Of a stretch of DNA of 64,000 bases, positions 1 through 7,694 are shown piece after piece. Within the stretch, counting starts at the first letter, position 1. Each line of letters opens with the position of its first letter. The position numbers were made by a program, and so were the translations under genes. The notes below the pieces were generated by a model. The model ran no database searches. It saw only the letters and a list, made by a program, of their open reading frames with translations, and had not been told where the DNA came from. The stretch covers positions 62,001-126,000 of the forward strand of contig NZ_SLZG01000007.1 in the NCBI RefSeq assembly GCF_004341625.1, in the 5' to 3' direction. The stretch is from Rhizobium sp. BK376 (GTDB lineage: Bacteria; Pseudomonadota; Alphaproteobacteria; Rhizobiales; Rhizobiaceae).

Positions 1-312
1 CTCGAATGGCTTTGTCATGTAGTCGTCGGCGCCAACCGTCAGCCCTTCGACTCGGGTGCTCAGCTTGTCATCAGCGGTCAAAATCATGATTGGCATGGAA
101 AGCTGCTTCGCCCGCAACTGGCGGATCAATTCTTGTCCGGTGATACCAGGAAGGCCCAGGTCGACGATCGCAAGATCGTAGGTGCCAAGGTCGGTGCCCT
201 GGATGGCAGTCTCTCCGTCAGCTACGCAGTCGACGACATAGTGGTCGCTACGCAGAAGCTTCGCGAGCCAGGTCGACAGACCCGGATTATCCTCCACCAA
301 AAGCAACCTCAT
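1..312 (-). CDS. OmpR-type response regulator, receiver part only (cut by window edge)
   Basis: Reading the minus strand from the ATG at 312 gives a receiver domain starting MRLLLVEDN, with the acidic pair at residues 7-8, the phosphoacceptor Asp in the stretch LAIVDLGLPG (about residue 53) and the conserved Lys in YMTKPFE. The frame is open to the left edge, so the C-terminal part, expected to be a winged-helix DNA-binding domain, is outside. The wording of the receiver resembles the QseB/TctD/PmrA group. About 100 nt separate it from the receiver-only gene upstream, so it may have its own promoter or be the distal gene of the cluster. No kinase for it is seen here unless it shares the one at 867-2171. 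Confidence 0.85.
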   Translation of the reverse strand, partial: MRLLLVEDNPGLSTWLAKLLRSDHYVVDCVADGETAIQGTDLGTYDLAIVDLGLPGITGQELIRQLRAKQLSMPIMILTADDKLSTRVEGLTVGADDYMTKPFE

Positions 313-412
313 AGGCTTGGTTCTCCTCCCCGAACTTGTCCTGAAAAATCCCCTAGCGACACGCCCGACCAACCGGGCAGTGCAAAGTCACTTCGGTGGG
401 GAAAACTGGTGC

Positions 413-781
413 TCATGCGCGCCGCACTTTGCCGGGCCTTTCCACGAGCTCCTCCAGCCGATGAACGACCGAATCGAGATTGAAAGGCTTTACCAGATAG
501 TCCGATGCACCCAGCCGCTCGCCCTCAAGGCGGTCGGACAACTGATCGAAAGCCGAAAGGACAAGCGTAGGGCACCTCGGCAACCCTTGACGCAGAATAT
601 CGAAGCCGTCGCCATCCGGGAGCCGCCGATCAAGGCAAATGAGATCGAACGTCGACCGCTTCAAGATATCAACGGCGGCCTTGAACCCGGTTGCCCATGT
701 GACGTCCCAGCCTGAAGAGACCAGATGCTCCCTCAAGGCGTCGCCAAACAGAACGTTGTCTTCCACGAGCAGTATTCGCAA
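413..781 (-). CDS. single-domain response regulator (receiver only)
   Basis: 122 residues starting MRILLVEDN. All receiver landmarks are present: acidic pair at 7-8, phosphoacceptor Asp in LICLDRRLPDGDG, Thr/Ser in LVLSAF and Lys in YLVKPFN. The protein stops about 10 residues after the receiver, and only 100 nt remain before the next regulator start, so there is no room for an output domain. It lies 85 nt downstream of the sensor kinase in the same orientation and is probably part of its transcript. A CheY-like role (phosphate sink, or protein-protein output) is inferred. It could also be a truncated OmpR-type regulator. Confidence 0.85.
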   Translation of the reverse strand: MRILLVEDNVLFGDALREHLVSSGWDVTWATGFKAAVDILKRSTFDLICLDRRLPDGDGFDILRQGLPRCPTLVLSAFDQLSDRLEGERLGASDYLVKPFNLDSVVHRLEELVERPGKVRRA

Positions 782-866
782 CTCAATTCTCCGTTGATGC
801 GAACACCAATGCTCCTATTTGCTGACAACCATCTGAAGCACGCCGATCGCCTCCGGCGGCAGGATG

Positions 867-2171
867 CTAGTCCTTCGGACGGGGAAAGCCGACCTGGACC
901 AGAAAGCCGCCTTCCGCGCGATTTTGCAATTGTAGAGACAGCCCTTGCCTGACGCATATGGCGTGGACGATCGCGAGCCCGAGACCCGTCCCCTCGCCGC
1001 CCGACGAGCCACGAAAGAAGCGCTCGGTCAATCGGGGCAATTCCTCGGCCGCGACACCAGGACCGTTGTCGGCAACGATGAGCAACGGATATGGGCCTCC
1101 TGTGACCGTCACGTCCACGGCGCCACCATTCGGCGTGTAGCGAACAGCATTGTCGACAAGGGTCTCGCACAATGTTTGCAAGTCGTCGAGATCGACACGC
1201 ACTCGGGCGTTCTCGGCGAGGCCCGAGAAGCCCAGGTCGACCTGCTTCTCTTCGGCAGATACCAGAAGTCCGGACACCACGTCTTTCACGACTTCGGAAA
1301 GGTCCAGCCACGCCGGTGTCGAGGCCGGATTCTGCCCTTCGTATCGGCTGATCTTCAAGAGCTTGTCGGTAAGAGCCGATACCCGTCGTGCACCTGCGCG
1401 AAGGTCTGTCAGGCGCTCTTCGAGATCGGCGCCGCGGTGCTGGGAAAGATTGCCGATCTGCAGGGTTAGCGCCGACAACGGCGTCCGCAGCTCGTGTGCC
1501 GCGTCCGACAAGAACATTTGCTGGCGGCGCAAGGCGACCCCCAGGCGTGAGATGAGCTCGTTCATGGAACGCACGAACGGCCAGACCTCTCTTGGCATTG
1601 TGCTGAGATCGAGCGGCTCGACATCGGTCGTCGCCTTGCGCGAAATCTCGTCGCCGAGGCGTTCGAGGCTCCGGAAGATCCGACCTGCTACCAAGGCCAC
1701 CAGCAGCCAAGAAAGAGGTATCGCGACAAGAAACGGAACTATCGCTCTTGCGGCAGCGTCTGCCGCAAGTTCCCGACGGACAACGACCTGCTGGGCGACC
1801 TGTACCGTCCGACCGGGTGTCACCAGGGAGAACACCCGCCATTGCCCGTTTCGGTCGGAGAACTCGGAAAAGCCGGTAGCCGGCTGATCGGGAATGACGA
1901 CCGATGGGTCTGACGTCTTTGCCGGGCGTCCATCGGCATAGGTCACCTCGATGACGTAGTCGTCCTCGCTGTCATGCGGCGGCAGCGCCGCCTCGCCCGA
2001 CGCGATGAAGGTGAGGTCGCCGACATAGCGGGCGATCTGGCGTTGCTGCAGGTCGAGGAAGTCTCCGCTCTCTCGCATCGTCGACAGATAGGACGTGGCA
2101 CCGACCACGACCGCGATCCCGGTAAAGAGGATCGCCAGCGAACTGGCGGTAGCGGTTCTGAGCGAGATCAT
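867..2171 (-). CDS. membrane sensor histidine kinase
   Basis: 434 residues. An N-terminal membrane segment (about 7-29) is followed by a periplasmic region, a second membrane segment around 145-168, a HAMP-like linker, and a HisKA domain with the phosphoacceptor His in SDAAHELRTPL (about residue 224). The HATPase_c domain shows the N box DNAVRYTPNGG, G1 DNGPGV and G2 GEGTGLGLA. The start codon overlaps the stop of the upstream response regulator by 4 nt, so the two are a translationally coupled pair of the QseC/TctE/PmrB style. The stimulus is unknown. The periplasmic part (about 110 residues) is the size of a small sensing fold. Confidence 0.93.
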   Translation of the reverse strand: MISLRTATASSLAILFTGIAVVVGATSYLSTMRESGDFLDLQQRQIARYVGDLTFIASGEAALPPHDSEDDYVIEVTYADGRPAKTSDPSVVIPDQPATGFSEFSDRNGQWRVFSLVTPGRTVQVAQQVVVRRELAADAAARAIVPFLVAIPLSWLLVALVAGRIFRSLERLGDEISRKATTDVEPLDLSTMPREVWPFVRSMNELISRLGVALRRQQMFLSDAAHELRTPLSALTLQIGNLSQHRGADLEERLTDLRAGARRVSALTDKLLKISRYEGQNPASTPAWLDLSEVVKDVVSGLLVSAEEKQVDLGFSGLAENARVRVDLDDLQTLCETLVDNAVRYTPNGGAVDVTVTGGPYPLLIVADNGPGVAAEELPRLTERFFRGSSGGEGTGLGLAIVHAICVRQGLSLQLQNRAEGGFLVQVGFPRPKD

Positions 2172-2827
2172 GTCTTTGGAATCATCCAGCCGGCCCCGCG
2201 CACATTGCGGATGACCTGCTTGTCGAAGCGACGCCGGATATAAAAGATCAGGACCTCCACAGCGTTGCTTTCGACTTCCTCTCCCCAGCCATAGATTTTC
2301 TCTTCGAGCTGGGACCGGGACAGGATGATGCCAGGACGCTCAAGAAGAGCCCGCATCAACGCGAACTCCCGATGCGGAAGAACCTCCGTGATCCCGCCGT
2401 ACGAAAGCTCATGGGACGCCAGATCGAGAGCGATGTTCGACGTTCCGATCTTGGAGGTCGCGTGACCGGAATGGCGCCGGATCACGGCCCGCAGTCGTGC
2501 GATAATCTCGGAGGGTTCGAAAGGCTTCAGCACGAAATCGTCGGCGCCGAGATCCAGGCCGTTCAGGCGTGTATCGAGATCGTCGCGAGCCGTGATGATC
2601 ACTACGGGCACGCTGGCTCCTCGGGAACGAGCCTCCCGAAGCAAGGTCAATCCATCGGGAGCAGGCAGAGACAGATCCAGCAGGACAGCGGCATAGCTGT
2701 CGCTCTTCATCGCTTCTTCGGCGAGTTTGCCATCGGCAATCCAGTCCACCGACATGCCGACGTCGGAGAGCGCCCGCTGCAGCCCGAGCGCCAGCATCGT
2801 GTCGTCTTCCACAACAAGGATTCTCAT
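2168..2827 (-). CDS. OmpR/QseB-family response regulator
   Basis: 219 residues from the ATG at 2827 (a longer frame to 2863 lacks a better start). The receiver begins MRILVVEDD, has the phosphoacceptor Asp in VLLDLSLPAPD (about residue 51) and Lys in FVLKPFE. The C-terminal half is a Trans_reg_C winged helix ending RRFDKQVIRNVRGAGWM. It is the cognate partner of the kinase it overlaps. An 11-bp-period direct repeat (CTAAG-N6-CTAAG) lies 82-97 bp upstream of the start and recurs at two neighbouring promoters, which suggests autoregulation. Confidence 0.93.
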   Translation of the reverse strand: MRILVVEDDTMLALGLQRALSDVGMSVDWIADGKLAEEAMKSDSYAAVLLDLSLPAPDGLTLLREARSRGASVPVVIITARDDLDTRLNGLDLGADDFVLKPFEPSEIIARLRAVIRRHSGHATSKIGTSNIALDLASHELSYGGITEVLPHREFALMRALLERPGIILSRSQLEEKIYGWGEEVESNAVEVLIFYIRRRFDKQVIRNVRGAGWMIPKT

Positions 2828-2908
2828 CTGCACCAAGCTCCACGCCCGTTTATGATCAAGCATTACGCATCGAAAATTTAGCGTGGAATTAGGAGGACGA
2901 TAAAAACT

Positions 2909-2924
2909 CTAAGTCTCACCTAAG
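2909..2924. promoter_or_regulatory. putative response-regulator box (CTAAG-N6-CTAAG)
   Basis: The site reads CTAAGTCTCACCTAAG, two identical half-sites 11 bp apart on one face of the helix, as OmpR-type regulators bind. It stands in front of the regulator gene starting at 2827. A 14/15 match occurs at 3726-3740 and a half-match on the other strand at 3662-3677. That the adjacent regulator binds it is inferred. Confidence 0.5.
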
Positions 2925-3453
2925 AATACCGCGCCATTGTGCGAACCGTGAGCTGTTGTCCAAACCGCTTTAGACTGCAACGGATGGTACGCGGGCTTTT
3001 CTGTCCACCAGTGCATGATGCGCTGTCGGACACGCGGACCAACGACCACCACCCGTGGGACCAGCGAGGAGTTCGCGCGTCGCGCTGCCCCCATGAAACT
3101 CGACAGAGCGTCGCCCAACGCCATGTGGCCGCGCTCTGTCGAGCATGGGTTTGATTGGCTCGGTTTTGTTGTAGACGTCCGTCTCGCAGCCGACAGAATT
3201 TATGAAGCCATTATCCGGCGAGCGAGGTTCGGACGATCGCAATCGCGCGCGCGGCGGTCAGTCGCCAAGGTATCACAAGCGTTCTTGAATGCTCATTTTG
3301 CAATGACTTGCGGTTGTTCACCCGTGGAAAGACGAAGGCGAAGGCTGAGCGAATAGCAAGTGACTCTTTCACATAGCCCGCCGACTATTCGAATTGCGCC
3401 ACTGCTCGAAGGTCAATACTATAGGCAATCAGCACGCCCCAGCTATCGACGGA
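2925..3453. other. intergenic region with a strong inverted repeat
   Basis: About 530 bases without a gene I can support. The main feature is a perfect 12-bp inverted repeat, CTCGACAGAGCG at 3099-3110 with its complement at 3132-3143, extended by CCCATG (3090-3095) and CATGGG (3144-3149) with a three-base offset. There is no T-run on either side, so it is not a classical terminator. Several short overlapping frames on both strands show no recognisable protein. Confidence 0.5.
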
Positions 3454-3627
3454 TCATCCGGAAATCGACACCGTGACAAGAAACCAGGTGACAGCAAGTC
3501 CGATCGCCACTGCCAGCAGGACCTCCAACACCGGCATCATCCGGGTCCACCAACTGACGGCCGGGCGCACGGATTTCCGCGCGCTGCGCTTGACGACATC
3601 CCGTCTCTGCGACCATCCAACCGCCAT
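3454..3627 (-). CDS. small membrane protein (57 aa)
   Basis: A 57-residue frame starts MAVGWSQRRDVVK, is basic for its first 30 residues, then has one hydrophobic segment (VLEVLLAVAIGLAVTWFLVT) and ends SISG. A GAGGA Shine-Dalgarno sequence lies 8 nt before the ATG. The positive-inside rule would put the N-terminus in the cytoplasm. The gene lies about 35 bp from a copy of the CTAAG-type site, which suggests control by the neighbouring two-component system. No family was recognised. Confidence 0.5.
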   Translation of the reverse strand: MAVGWSQRRDVVKRSARKSVRPAVSWWTRMMPVLEVLLAVAIGLAVTWFLVTVSISG

Positions 3628-3661
3628 ACCAAAATCCTCATGAAGTTATTGAAGAGAGTAT

Positions 3662-3741
3662 GGAGCGTTAGACTTAGCCACGACTTATGGAATTGGGGAG
3701 GATTACTTCCCAAACACGGAGAGGGCTAAGTCTCTCCTAAT
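3662..3741. promoter_or_regulatory. two divergent CTAAG-type sites in a shared promoter region
   Basis: A perfect 10-bp inverted repeat (AGACTTAGCC at 3670-3679, its complement at 3724-3733) carries two copies of the CTAAGTCT motif found upstream of the response regulator. The right copy, 3726-3741, reads CTAAGTCTCTCCTAAT and points to the gene starting at 3782. The left copy, on the minus strand at 3662-3677, points to the small membrane protein ending at 3454. GGAGAG/CTCTCC around 3719-3737 forms a further short hairpin. Confidence 0.45.
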
Positions 3742-3781
3742 TGTCGCGGTTCACTATATTTGTTTCGACTGAGACTTGAAG

Positions 3782-4150
3782 ATGCGGTGCCGTAGGCTGC
3801 AGCCGATTGCGCCCCGGCATTATCCGTTGTGGCGCCGAAATGCTCGCGTCGGAATGAAGGCAATGCATCGATTGATTGAGAACAAACTTCCTTCGCACAA
3901 TTCAAGGCTACTCGACGACGAAGCCCTGGGGCGACAAATTGTTCTGCAGCTCATGTCAACCCCATCACAATGTCTCTTCGTGCGCGGAAACACCCTTACC
4001 GGATCAGGGACGTTTGCGGTAATGCACAAGCTCATCGACGCCCGTTGCGAGGAACTGGGCTTGTCCGACACCGTCCGTTCGTCAGCGCGGTCCTATTCGG
4101 CGTCCCTTCTGCACGCGGCTTTGGACTCCCTATTCAAGCAACGACAATAG
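3782..4150 (+). CDS. hypothetical protein
   Basis: About 122 residues from the ATG at 3782; a later in-frame ATG at 3854 would give 98 residues and is also possible because neither has a strong ribosome site. The C-terminal 95 residues look protein-like: a mixed helical stretch LLDDEALGRQIVLQLMSTPSQCLF and an amphipathic end SYSASLLHAALDSLFKQRQ. No domain was recognised and there is no signal peptide. A copy of the response-regulator-type site lies 40-56 bp upstream, the main support for a real gene. Confidence 0.45.
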   Translation: MRCRRLQPIAPRHYPLWRRNARVGMKAMHRLIENKLPSHNSRLLDDEALGRQIVLQLMSTPSQCLFVRGNTLTGSGTFAVMHKLIDARCEELGLSDTVRSSARSYSASLLHAALDSLFKQRQ

Positions 4151-4251
4151 AATCGCTCCGATGGCGGCCCGCGCGGATGTACTCCATGGCTGGAGTCGAA
4201 CTGTTCGTCGCCGCAATACGGGGGGCCGCGGCTTCCGGGCCGCTGGCGATC

Positions 4252-4788
4252 CTAAAACGGGCTCGTTGTCTCTTGATCAGGTTTGCTGATTGGCGTCGAC
4301 CTCAGTCGCGACATGCACTTCTCAACGGTCGCATGAATCGGGAATAGGCGCGATATGGGAACGGTCCAATCCGGTTCCGTGCCAGGAAACTTCAGTTGAA
4401 TGTCCGGTCCACCCCTGACAGCCTTGGTCAGGATCGCGCGGATCGAAGCTGCGCTATCGGTGTTGTCGGAAAGCAGCAGGCTGGTCGCTGACTGGGCCTT
4501 GCCATTGAACTTCCAATTTCGGTAGCGGCCTACAACGTCCACTTCCCCGCCGCCGGACCCGGCAAGCTTCCACGCGTCGTTGCTCACGAGCCACGCGATC
4601 GTGTCTCGACCCGCCTGGAACTCCACCTTCCGGCCCATCCCACTGTCCCAGGCAAGATTGCAATATTCGCCGCGGTTCGAGACATAAGTCACGGTCCACT
4701 GGCTTTGCGACCCCATTAATTCGTCGCCGAAGGTAACACCGGGTGCGAGCACCAGCGCGGAAAGCAAATACTGCAAATAGCGATACAT
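4252..4788 (-). CDS. secreted hypothetical protein
   Basis: 178 residues. The N-terminus MYRYLQYLLSALVLAPGVTF is a plausible Sec signal peptide, with cleavage likely near residue 21. The mature part is about 155 residues with two Cys (in EYCNLAW and VEKCMSRL), which could form one disulfide. The pattern suits a small beta-rich periplasmic protein, but no family was recognised. It is separated from its neighbours and reads towards the gene at 3782-4150 (convergent). Confidence 0.6.
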   Translation of the reverse strand: MYRYLQYLLSALVLAPGVTFGDELMGSQSQWTVTYVSNRGEYCNLAWDSGMGRKVEFQAGRDTIAWLVSNDAWKLAGSGGGEVDVVGRYRNWKFNGKAQSATSLLLSDNTDSAASIRAILTKAVRGGPDIQLKFPGTEPDWTVPISRLFPIHATVEKCMSRLRSTPISKPDQETTSPF

Positions 4789-5114
4789 GATGCGACCCAG
4801 CTGGCAAAACTGAGCCTGTCATTCATCACTGTTTACTGACTGGCACCTGAAGGAATTCGCCGTTAGCAGGTGCCGTGCAATTGGGCGCGTCATCATCAAC
4901 AAAACCCCTTCACTCCCGCCTCACAAATTGCCAGCACTGCAGATGTTGGACCTCTTCGACGGCTTGCCCTCGGCACAACTCGCTGAAAGTAACCTGAAGC
5001 GGTGCCGCAAACGACGAGAATAAACCGCCTCATCGTGCAAATAAAATTCTTGAATGCAATACTCAAGAATGGGATGTGTATTCCCGCAATTTGACACCAT
5101 GTGGGAATAAACCA
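4789..5114. other. intergenic region upstream of the iron-binding protein gene
   Basis: 326 bases between divergent genes. They contain a perfect 8-bp inverted repeat, GGCACCTG at 4842-4849 with its complement at 4867-4874, nearer the secreted-protein gene, and the IRO box described separately. No ORF in it looks real. Confidence 0.5.
5046..5070. promoter_or_regulatory. IRO box (RirA-type iron operator)
   Basis: A palindrome with arms ATTCTTGA and TCAAGAAT around nine bases gives exactly TGA-N9-TCA, the consensus reported for the RirA iron-responsive operator of rhizobia. It lies 45-69 bp before the start of the ferric-iron-binding protein gene, in position to overlap the promoter. Repression under iron sufficiency is inferred from that family knowledge. 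Confidence 0.7.
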
Positions 5115-6140
5115 ATGAAAAAGATGATTTTTTCAGCGCGAGCCGTGCTCGTTCTGGGTACGGCGCTCGTCGGTACGACAATCAATTTCACGACCGCATT
5201 CGCCGCTGATTCCGCCGGGATCGTCGTCTACAACGCCCAGCATGAATCGCTCGGCAAGGCCTGGATCGACGGCTTCACCAAGGAGACCGGCATCAAGGTG
5301 ACGATCCGCAACGGCGGCGACACCGAAATGGCCAACCAGATCATCCAGGAGGGCGCCAATTCACCCGCCGACGTCTTCCTCACGGAAAATTCGCCGGCCA
5401 TGACGCTCGTCGATACCAAGGGCCTCTTCGCGCCGATCGACACCGACACGCTTGCCCAGGTGCCGGAGACCTTCAAGTCGGCTGACGGCAAGTGGACAGG
5501 CGTTGCCGCCCGCTCGACCGTCTTTGCCTATGACAAGACCAAGCTCAAGGAAGCCGATCTCCCGAAGTCGATGCTCGATCTCGCCGATCCGAAATGGAAG
5601 GGCCGCTGGGCCGCATCCCCGACCGGCGCCGACTTCCAGGCGATCGTCAGCGCGCTTCTGGAACTGAAGGGCGAAGACGAGACGGCAAAGTGGCTGAAGG
5701 CGCTGAAGGAGAACGCGACCTTCTACAAGGGCAACAGCGTCGCCATGAAGGCCGTCAATGCCGGGCAGACCGAAGGCGCCGTCATCTACCACTACTACTG
5801 GTTCGGCGATCAGGCGAAGACTGGCGAGAACAGCAAGAACGTCGCGCTTCACTATTTCAAGAACCAGGACCCGGGCGCATTCGTCAGCATATCAGGCGGC
5901 GGCGTGCTCGCTTCCAGCAGGCACCAGAAGGAAGCCCAGGCCTTCCTCAAATACGTAACCGGCAAGGCCGGCCAGGCGATTCTGCGCGACGGTGATTCCT
6001 TCGAATATGGGGTTGGAACAGGCGACGCCTCCAACCCCAAGCTCGTACCGCTCGCCGATCTCCAGGCTCCGAAGGTCGAACCGTCCAAGCTGAACAGCGC
6101 CAAGGTGACGGATCTCATGACCGCGGCCGGCATCCTCTGA
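5115..6140 (+). CDS. periplasmic Fe(3+) ABC transporter substrate-binding protein (FbpA/FutA-like)
   Basis: 341 residues from ATG 5115. A signal peptide (MKKMIFSARAVLVLG..., cleavage near the AFA-AD site) is followed by VVYNAQHESLGKAWIDGF, the typical opening of FbpA/Idi/FutA proteins. A Tyr cluster in AVIYHYYWFGDQ matches the iron-coordinating tyrosines of that family. The family delivers ferric iron to an inner-membrane permease/ATPase pair. Neither fbpB nor fbpC is next to it here: the next gene downstream is a COG4705-like protein after a strong hairpin. It is therefore an orphan binding protein, controlled by the IRO box just upstream. The upstream in-frame start at 5076 would precede the signal peptide and is not preferred. 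Confidence 0.88.
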   Translation: MKKMIFSARAVLVLGTALVGTTINFTTAFAADSAGIVVYNAQHESLGKAWIDGFTKETGIKVTIRNGGDTEMANQIIQEGANSPADVFLTENSPAMTLVDTKGLFAPIDTDTLAQVPETFKSADGKWTGVAARSTVFAYDKTKLKEADLPKSMLDLADPKWKGRWAASPTGADFQAIVSALLELKGEDETAKWLKALKENATFYKGNSVAMKAVNAGQTEGAVIYHYYWFGDQAKTGENSKNVALHYFKNQDPGAFVSISGGGVLASSRHQKEAQAFLKYVTGKAGQAILRDGDSFEYGVGTGDASNPKLVPLADLQAPKVEPSKLNSAKVTDLMTAAGIL

Positions 6141-6167
6141 TTTGCTCGGCGCTGCTAACTAAAAAAT

Positions 6168-6196
6168 GGCGCGGCCGCCTGCTGGACGGCCGCGCC
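6168..6196. terminator. hairpin after fbpA-like gene
   Basis: A perfect 10-bp GC-rich inverted repeat (GGCGCGGCCG at 6168-6177, complement 6187-6196) with a 9-nt loop begins 28 nt after the fbpA-like stop. It has six A residues before it and no T-run after it, so it is a plausible but not perfect terminator for the plus strand. Confidence 0.55.
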
Positions 6197-6291
6197 CGAT
6201 GGTTCAGCGTCCTGTCAGGATTGTCGGGCAATCCATTCCGCCGAAGCCCACCAGTCCCTTCCTCGACATCTGGCACAAGCGGAGAAATCAC

Positions 6292-7029
6292 GTGCGGTCC
6301 CTCCCCAAAATCAACGCGGTCTACTGGATCACTCTCTGTGCTGCCAGCATCTTCGGAACGAATACAGGCGACTATGTCTCTGACGCCATGGGAATCGGAC
6401 ATCTCGCGGGACTGCCCTGGTTGCTGGTCGTGTTCCTGCTGCTGATCGGGGCCGATCTGGTCGCTGAGTTTTCGGCGCCGCTCCTGTTTTGGGCGGCAAT
6501 CATCACAGTGAGAACGGCCGCGACGAATTTCGGCGACGCCTTTCATGATTTTCACATCGGCTTTGAGATCTCTCTGCCGATCGTCTTGGTTCTGTTCGCC
6601 GTTTCGGTCCTGTGGTATCGGCGCAGCTGCGTGAGCCTAATGAAGAATCTTCCCACAGGGGGCGTTTATTGGCTCACGATGACGCTTGCCGGGATCGTCG
6701 GGACGATCGGAGGCGACGCAGCGTCCTTTCGTCTAAGATTGATGCCGCTCGGCACCGCGGCGCTTTTCTTTCTGCTTGCGGGCGTGGTCATAGCGGCGTC
6801 GAAACGGAAAGGCGGATGGACCAACCCATTGATCTACTGGCTTGCTCTGGTACTTATCCGGACGGCCGGAACGGGTGCGGGCGACGCCCTCGCACATGCC
6901 GCGGGGCTGCCATTTGCGACGCTGCTTTCCGGCGGCGTCTTTGTCGGCCTCGTCATTTGGTTCTACGCCGTGATTGGAACTAATGTCCGCACCGATCCGG
7001 AGCTTGTCGTGGAAGCTGAGCGCGGCTGA
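6292..7029 (+). CDS. COG4705-like integral membrane protein, four-repeat
   Basis: The frame is open from 6166, but the stretch before 6292 overlaps the terminator hairpin and is Pro/Arg-rich. The GTG at 6292 has a GGAGA Shine-Dalgarno six bases upstream and gives 245 residues. The protein is almost entirely membrane segments (about 8) arranged as four repeats, each with a helix ending in a Gly-Asp motif: FGTNTGDYVSDAMG, RTAATNFGDAF, GTIGGDAASF and RTAGTGAGDALAHAAG. The acidic residues buried in repeated helices suggest a transporter or ion-handling protein. The family has no established role. A second, diverged copy lies at 9187-9996. Confidence 0.75.
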   Translation: MRSLPKINAVYWITLCAASIFGTNTGDYVSDAMGIGHLAGLPWLLVVFLLLIGADLVAEFSAPLLFWAAIITVRTAATNFGDAFHDFHIGFEISLPIVLVLFAVSVLWYRRSCVSLMKNLPTGGVYWLTMTLAGIVGTIGGDAASFRLRLMPLGTAALFFLLAGVVIAASKRKGGWTNPLIYWLALVLIRTAGTGAGDALAHAAGLPFATLLSGGVFVGLVIWFYAVIGTNVRTDPELVVEAERG

Positions 7030-7034
7030 AATCT

Positions 7035-7694
7035 CTATCGTTCCAGCGTTTTCGACGCTGAAGGGTCCCGAAATATGACGCGCCGAACGAATATCGACGC
7101 CAGCTTGTAGACGATCCATGTGGCCACAAGCAGCAGGGCCGTGAGCACCAAGACGCGCCAGTTCGCGAAATCCTGCCCCTTGAGACCGAGGCCGATCGCC
7201 ATGCCTGGAAAAATATGCGCCGCCGCCCAGGCAATGGCTGAAGACACGTTGACAAGGTAGAAGCGGCCGCGTGACAGGCCCATCATTCCTGCGATGCCCG
7301 GAATGACCGACTTTATGCCCGGCACGAAGCGTCCCAGGAAAACGCTCGACGCCCCATATCGAGCAAAGAATCCTTCGCCTCTCCGGATAAGAGCCGGATA
7401 TTTTACAAACGGCCATATCTGGATCAGCCTGCTCCGATAGCGACGACCAAACCAAAACGACAGCGCATCGCCCGCGATTGCTCCTGCGGTGGTCAGTATA
7501 AACACGCAAAGAAAAGGCAGTTGTCCCGATCCAACCAGCGCGCCCGCGCCCAACAGCACAGCGGTGCTTGGCACGAAGAGGCCAAGTATGAAGACCGCCT
7601 CTCCAGCAGCAACCAGAAAAACAACGACGAATGCCGCTGCCGGGTGCCCGGCCATCAAGGCCGCGAGACTGCTCAACGCATTATTCAACCACAT
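7035..7694 (-). CDS. DedA family membrane protein (SNARE-associated/VTT domain)
   Basis: 219 residues from ATG 7694; an in-frame GTG at 7763 would add 23 polar residues and has no ribosome site. The order is that of DedA proteins: a re-entrant segment with GEAVFILGLFVPSTAVLLGAGALVG, the motif GDALSFWFGRRYR, then FFARYGASSVFLGRFVPGIKSVIPGIAGMMGL with the conserved FxRFxPG..R/K pattern, and two C-terminal membrane helices. DedA proteins act as inner-membrane lipid (undecaprenyl phosphate or phosphatidylethanolamine) transporters or help maintain proton motive force. The gene is convergent with the COG4705-like gene, 5 nt apart, so the two transcripts overlap. Confidence 0.85.
   Translation of the reverse strand: MWLNNALSSLAALMAGHPAAAFVVVFLVAAGEAVFILGLFVPSTAVLLGAGALVGSGQLPFLCVFILTTAGAIAGDALSFWFGRRYRSRLIQIWPFVKYPALIRRGEGFFARYGASSVFLGRFVPGIKSVIPGIAGMMGLSRGRFYLVNVSSAIAWAAAHIFPGMAIGLGLKGQDFANWRVLVLTALLLVATWIVYKLASIFVRRVIFRDPSASKTLER

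Noticed and set aside
733-1842. A 369-residue minus-strand frame overlapping the kinase gene
   Set aside because: It is the wrong frame of the histidine kinase, rich in Arg, and has no recognisable domain.
3394-3729. 111-residue plus-strand frame
   Set aside because: It is antisense to the better-supported 57-residue membrane protein and covers the regulatory sites.
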